This document shows positions 28,125-31,079 of a DNA stretch of 31,079 nucleotides, piece by piece. The DNA comes from Chara braunii (Eukaryota; Streptophyta; Charophyceae; Charales; Characeae). The notes under the pieces were generated by a model. It did no database searches. It was given only the letters and a program-made list of their open reading frames with translations, and was not told the origin of the DNA. Where the stretch lies: assembly GCA_003427395.1 (NCBI GenBank), contig BFEA01000535.1:591338-622416 (forward strand). The letters run 5' to 3'. Every line of letters begins with the position of its first letter. The stretch's first letter is position 1. A program made the position numbers and the translations under genes.

Positions 28125-29477
28125 TCTTTGCGTAGTTTATTTTTAGGCGAATGTCATGAAGCCACAAGACATTTTGGGTTCAAGAAGACTGAGGCTAATC
28201 TGCTGCAGCGGTTCTGGTGGCCCACATTGATGAGAGATGCAAAGTTGTACGTGGAGACTTGTCAGGTCTGTCAGAGGGACAAGCCACGTACTCAGGCTCC
28301 TCTTGGGCTCCTGAAGCCCCTTCCGATTCCGGAAAGGCCTGGTGAGAGCCTGTCCATGGACTTCATGGATACGCTGGTCACCAGGAAGAGTGGAATGCGC
28401 TACATCTACGTCATTGTGGATAGGTTTAGCAAGTTTGCTAGGTTAGTTGCAATGCCGGTAACAACTAAGACGGAGTATGTGATTAAAATGTTTAAGGAGA
28501 ATTGGGTTAGAGATTTTGGATTGCCAAAGTCTATCGTTAGCGACCGGGACGTGCGATTTACCAGCGAATTGTGGAGAGCAGCAGCTGCAGAGCAAGGCAC
28601 GCAACTGCAGATGACATTAGGCAATCATCCCGAGGCAAACGGGCAGGCTGAACAAATGAACCGCGTTGCACAACACCTGCTAAGGCATTACATCAAGCCA
28701 AATCAGGTAGATTGGGATGAGAAACTTGCTCTCATCGCCAGTTTGTACAATAATGTTGTGCACAGCACAACCGGAGTCAGTCCTAACAACTTGCTACTGA
28801 ACTTCAGACCCCGACTGCCTTTAGACTTTCTACTACTTGACAATCAGACAACTGCTGCACCAGGGACTCTAGAGTTTGCATATAGATATGAGCACTTGAT
28901 GCAGCAGGCTGTTGAGCAGATGCACAAAGCACAGGCGGCGATGATAGAGTCTGAGAACAAACACCATTGCCCATCTACATTCCTGGTAGGAGAAAGAGTC
29001 TAGGTGAAGTCCTCCGAACTGGGACAAGAGTACGGGATTTCCCGTAAACTCATGCCACAGTACTTTGGACCGTGGGAGGTATTGGATGTCGTGGGGAATG
29101 ACCCGGATGGCCTGTCTTATGTTATTGGCATCCCTGGTCACTTACGCACTTACCCTGTCTTTCACGCCTCCAAGCTTGCACCTTTCCAGGAAACAGATCA
29201 GTTTCCTTCTCGACGTTCAATGCTGCCCCCAACCATAGATGGAGAGGTGGACATAGACAACATCGTGGATCACATGGAGCTGCCCATTCCAAGACCGACA
29301 GGCAGGGGACATCCTCCGAAACCAAAGCTGCAGTACCGAGTTCGGTTCCGACATCATCTGGATCCAAAGGAGGACCGCTGGTTCACTAGGGAGGAACTCA
29401 TGCAGACCGCTCCTCAGATCGTAGCTCAATATGAGAAATCTCTGCAGAAGGGAAAGCGCCAGATCCTCGAAGACTGA
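28125..29477 (+). pseudogene. pol: Ty3-type integrase with chromodomain-like C-terminus, two nonsense codons
   Basis: Same frame as RT, entered after TAG 28122 and interrupted by TAG 29001-29003. The zinc region has HEATRH and CQVCQRDK. The catalytic core shows SMDFMDTL (first Asp), SDRDVRFTSELW (second Asp) and HPEANGQAEQMNR (Glu), so D, D and E are all present. After the second stop come FGPWEVLDVVG and HLRTYPVFHASKL. The tail has VDIDNIVDHM, LQYRVRFRHH and DRWFTREEL, matching a degenerate chromodomain that in chromoviruses directs insertion to marked chromatin. The frame ends with TGA at 29475-29477, 26 bp before the polypurine tract. Confidence 0.9.
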
Positions 29478-29503
29478 ACTTCTCAGAGGACTAGCGAAGT
29501 TAT

Positions 29504-29514
29504 GGAGGAGGGAA
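29504..29514 (+). other. Polypurine tract
   Basis: GGAGGAGGGAA abuts the 3' LTR. It is the expected plus-strand primer site and confirms the LTR start at 29515. Confidence 0.88.
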
Positions 29515-30549
29515 TGCGAGGCGTATGCCCCTATGAGCCCCTTTCAGGCCCTGCCAAGTATCACGTCGGCCGCCCTAAGTGAAGGCAGGCACGACGAGGG
29601 CCTGAGGGCCATATTTTGGTCACCATGCAACTCAAGGAAATTCAGGCAGTTGCGCAGCGCAAGTTGGTTGGAAGAACCCACGCCCTCGGCAGCCTGTTTG
29701 AATGTATCGAAGGCAGGCCCTAGGCTGGATACGGGATGTGGGCCTAACACAGGCCGTTGACAGTTGGGCGCGAGCAACCACTACAGGCCCAGGGCCTGAG
29801 TTGTGTGGACTGGGCCTNCTGGATACGGGATGTGGGCCTAACACAGGCCGTTGACAGTTGGGCGCGAGCAACCACTACAGGCCCAGGGCCTGAGTTGTGT
29901 GGACTGGGCCTCAACCTACCGGGGCCTACCGGAAGCTTCTTGGGAAAGGCCCAGCGCAGCCTAGGACAGTAAGCAGACAGGCCACTTCCATATAGCAAAG
30001 GGCCTGCCTCCGCATTTGGCATTCGGGTGCTGGTTGCATGCTGCGCAAGCGCTGCTGCGCTGAAGCTCGCTGGCACTCACGCGCTCACGGGCGAGCAGGA
30101 AGGAGCAGGCAGCCATAGCCGAGCTACGCTGCTGTAAGCTGGGTGTGGCGCAGGGTGGTCCTTGGGTGCAAGCGGCATCTGGGTGTTGGGGAACGAGGTT
30201 GTGAGTGAGGTGAGAGACATACCTGGTGTTGGAAGCGTGCGACATTGGTCGTTGTATGCTCGTACTTCGGGAAAGCTGTTGACGTCATCTTCGGCATTGT
30301 AGTCTAGGCTAGATAGGATCTGTCATCTGTAGTCTGGGCGCCGAGCGCCAGATAGGATATCAACATTGGTTCTTCGTTGATGATGATGATGAGACTTTAC
30401 CAGCATTGTCAATTACGAGCTCTTGATGTGTTCTTATTTGGTGAAACTCGTGATGCAATTCTGCTGTTGGTTCAAGGTCACGACTATCTGGTCTTGTGTA
30501 TATGATGTTGTTTGATTGCTGAAGTTCGCTATTGCTCATCTTCCTTGCA
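29515..30549 (+). repeat. 3' LTR (1035 bp, including a 94-bp suspect duplication)
   Basis: It matches the 5' LTR from TGCGAGGC to TTCCTTGCA. It is 93 bp longer only because 29725-29817 is repeated at 29819-29911 with an undetermined base between them. Removing one copy and the N gives 941 bp against 942 bp for the 5' LTR. Confidence 0.93.
29725..29911. repeat. 93-bp tandem duplication joined by an N
   Basis: Two 93-bp copies flank N29818. The 5' LTR has one copy. This pattern is typical of two overlapping contig ends placed side by side without merging. Confidence 0.85.
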
Positions 30550-30759
30550 TTAGGCAAAAACGGCAAAATCTGCAAAATCTGCAAAATCTACAGATCTGCA
30601 GATCTGCAAGACTGCGTTTTCTGAAATATGTGTTTTCTGCAAGTCTGTGCTTTCTGCATATCTGCTGTAGGACTAGTACTGCAAGTCTGAAGTTTTTGAA
30701 GTCTGGGACAAGGGAAAAAACTTAAGGAGACAAATCCAGACGCGTAAAGTAGGACGAAG
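30550..30759. other. Right flank of the LTR element with short tandem motifs
   Basis: Begins with TTAG, the repeat of 13494-13497. It contains three copies of GCAAAATCT (30562-30589, the first within GGCAAAATCT) and two tandem palindromes CAGATCTG (30591-30606). No gene recognised. Confidence 0.6.
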
Positions 30760-31079
30760 TATCGGATACCCCACACCGTCACCCATCCACCATAGCCGAC
30801 CACCTCACACCGTCTTCCTCCTCCATCTTCTTCACCCATCCAGCATAGCCAATCACCTCACACCATCTTCCTCCCCCATCTTCGTCAACCATCCTCCATA
30901 GCCAACCACCTTGCACCCTCTTCCTCCTCCATCTTCTTCACCCATCCACCATAGCCAACCANCTTACACCATTTTCCTCCTCCATCTTCTTCACCCATCC
31001 ACCATAGCCAACCACCTCACACCATCTTCCTCCTCCATCTTCTTCCCCCATTCACCATAGCCAACCACCTCTCACCACC
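30760..31079. repeat. 53-bp minisatellite, at least six copies
   Basis: CATAGCC recurs at 30791, 30844, 30897, 30950, 31003 and 31056, exactly 53 bp apart. The unit contains ACCACCTCACACC, TCTTCCTCCTCCATCTTCTT and CACCCATCCAC. It runs off the window end. One undetermined base at 30962. Confidence 0.95.

Larger units (their letters stand above)
13498..30549 (+). mobile_element. Decayed Ty3/gypsy-type (chromovirus-like) LTR retrotransposon with two internal insertions
   Basis: Two LTRs begin TGCGAGGC and end TTCCTTGCA, with TTAG directly outside both (13494-13497 and 30550-30553). Inside are a Met-tRNA-type primer site, gag, a retropepsin-like region, RT, RNase H, integrase, a chromodomain-like tail and a polypurine tract. 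The order RT-RNase H-integrase is that of Ty3/gypsy. Normal internal length would be roughly 7 kb; here it is 15 kb because of a ~7.8-kb block in gag and a 320-bp maturase fragment in the protease region. LTRs differ at about 45 positions by hand count (~5%), mostly transitions, so the insertion is old. Nonsense codons, a gag frameshift and a changed protease active site make it non-autonomous. Confidence 0.93.

Noticed and set aside
26241-29477. Alternative genetic code (TAA/TAG read as Gln), which some green algae use
   Set aside because: At least two of the TAG codons stand where the family has Trp (after the protease and at the integrase tail), and the PLE ORF1 appears to end at TAG. Ordinary decay explains the data better.
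29519-29538. LTR frames similar at both ends (13516-13731 and 29431-29760) as a protein family
   Set aside because: They are the two LTRs of one element; the similarity is DNA-level repeat identity and the frames are not preserved between the copies.

Overview
This window reads as transposon-rich nuclear DNA from the green plant lineage. The Ty3-type element has an initiator-Met-tRNA primer site and a C-terminal chromodomain-like segment, the Penelope-like element has the permuted endonuclease-first order known from green algae, and no ordinary host gene is visible. From memory, the gag and CCHC protein styles resemble elements of charophyte algae such as Chara; that is inference, not a search result. 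All recognisable coding sequence is on the + strand and belongs to mobile elements.

Layout. 1-87 is a CT microsatellite and 88-1139 is gene-free flank. 1148-9148 is a complete-length Penelope-like element (PLE) bounded by an 11-bp target duplication. It has two ~1.37-kb direct repeats (pseudo-LTRs), each carrying a candidate hammerhead ribozyme. Between them lie an intact CCHC/coiled-coil ORF1, a GIY-YIG endonuclease module and then a reverse transcriptase: the endonuclease-first order. The endonuclease-RT reading frame is broken. 9149-13497 is gene-free and contains a TTC tract, a ~170-bp tandem array (7 units) and a 91-bp tandem array (11 units).

13498-30549 is a decayed, ~17-kb Ty3/gypsy-type LTR retrotransposon: 5' LTR, Met-tRNA primer site, gag, protease, RT, RNase H, integrase with chromodomain-like tail, polypurine tract and 3' LTR, flanked by TTAG. 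Two foreign blocks split it. The first is a ~7.8-kb non-coding, hairpin-dense block inside gag (16886-24712). The second is a 320-bp fragment of a group II intron maturase (domain X) cut into the protease region (25921-26240). The pol frame after that fragment has five nonsense codons and no frameshift. The window ends in a 53-bp minisatellite (30760-31079).

The most unusual signal is in the gag-interrupting block. At 21222-22113 eleven hairpins share an invariant TAAGTT hexaloop, while the closing pairs and outer stems differ in sequence but stay complementary. Other local hairpin sets occur at 18198-18650, 18707-19088, 22411-22917, 23191-23258 and 23771-24153. All were found by eye; covariation statistics and a genome search are needed to decide whether they are a functional RNA or DNA structure family or decayed tandem repeats.
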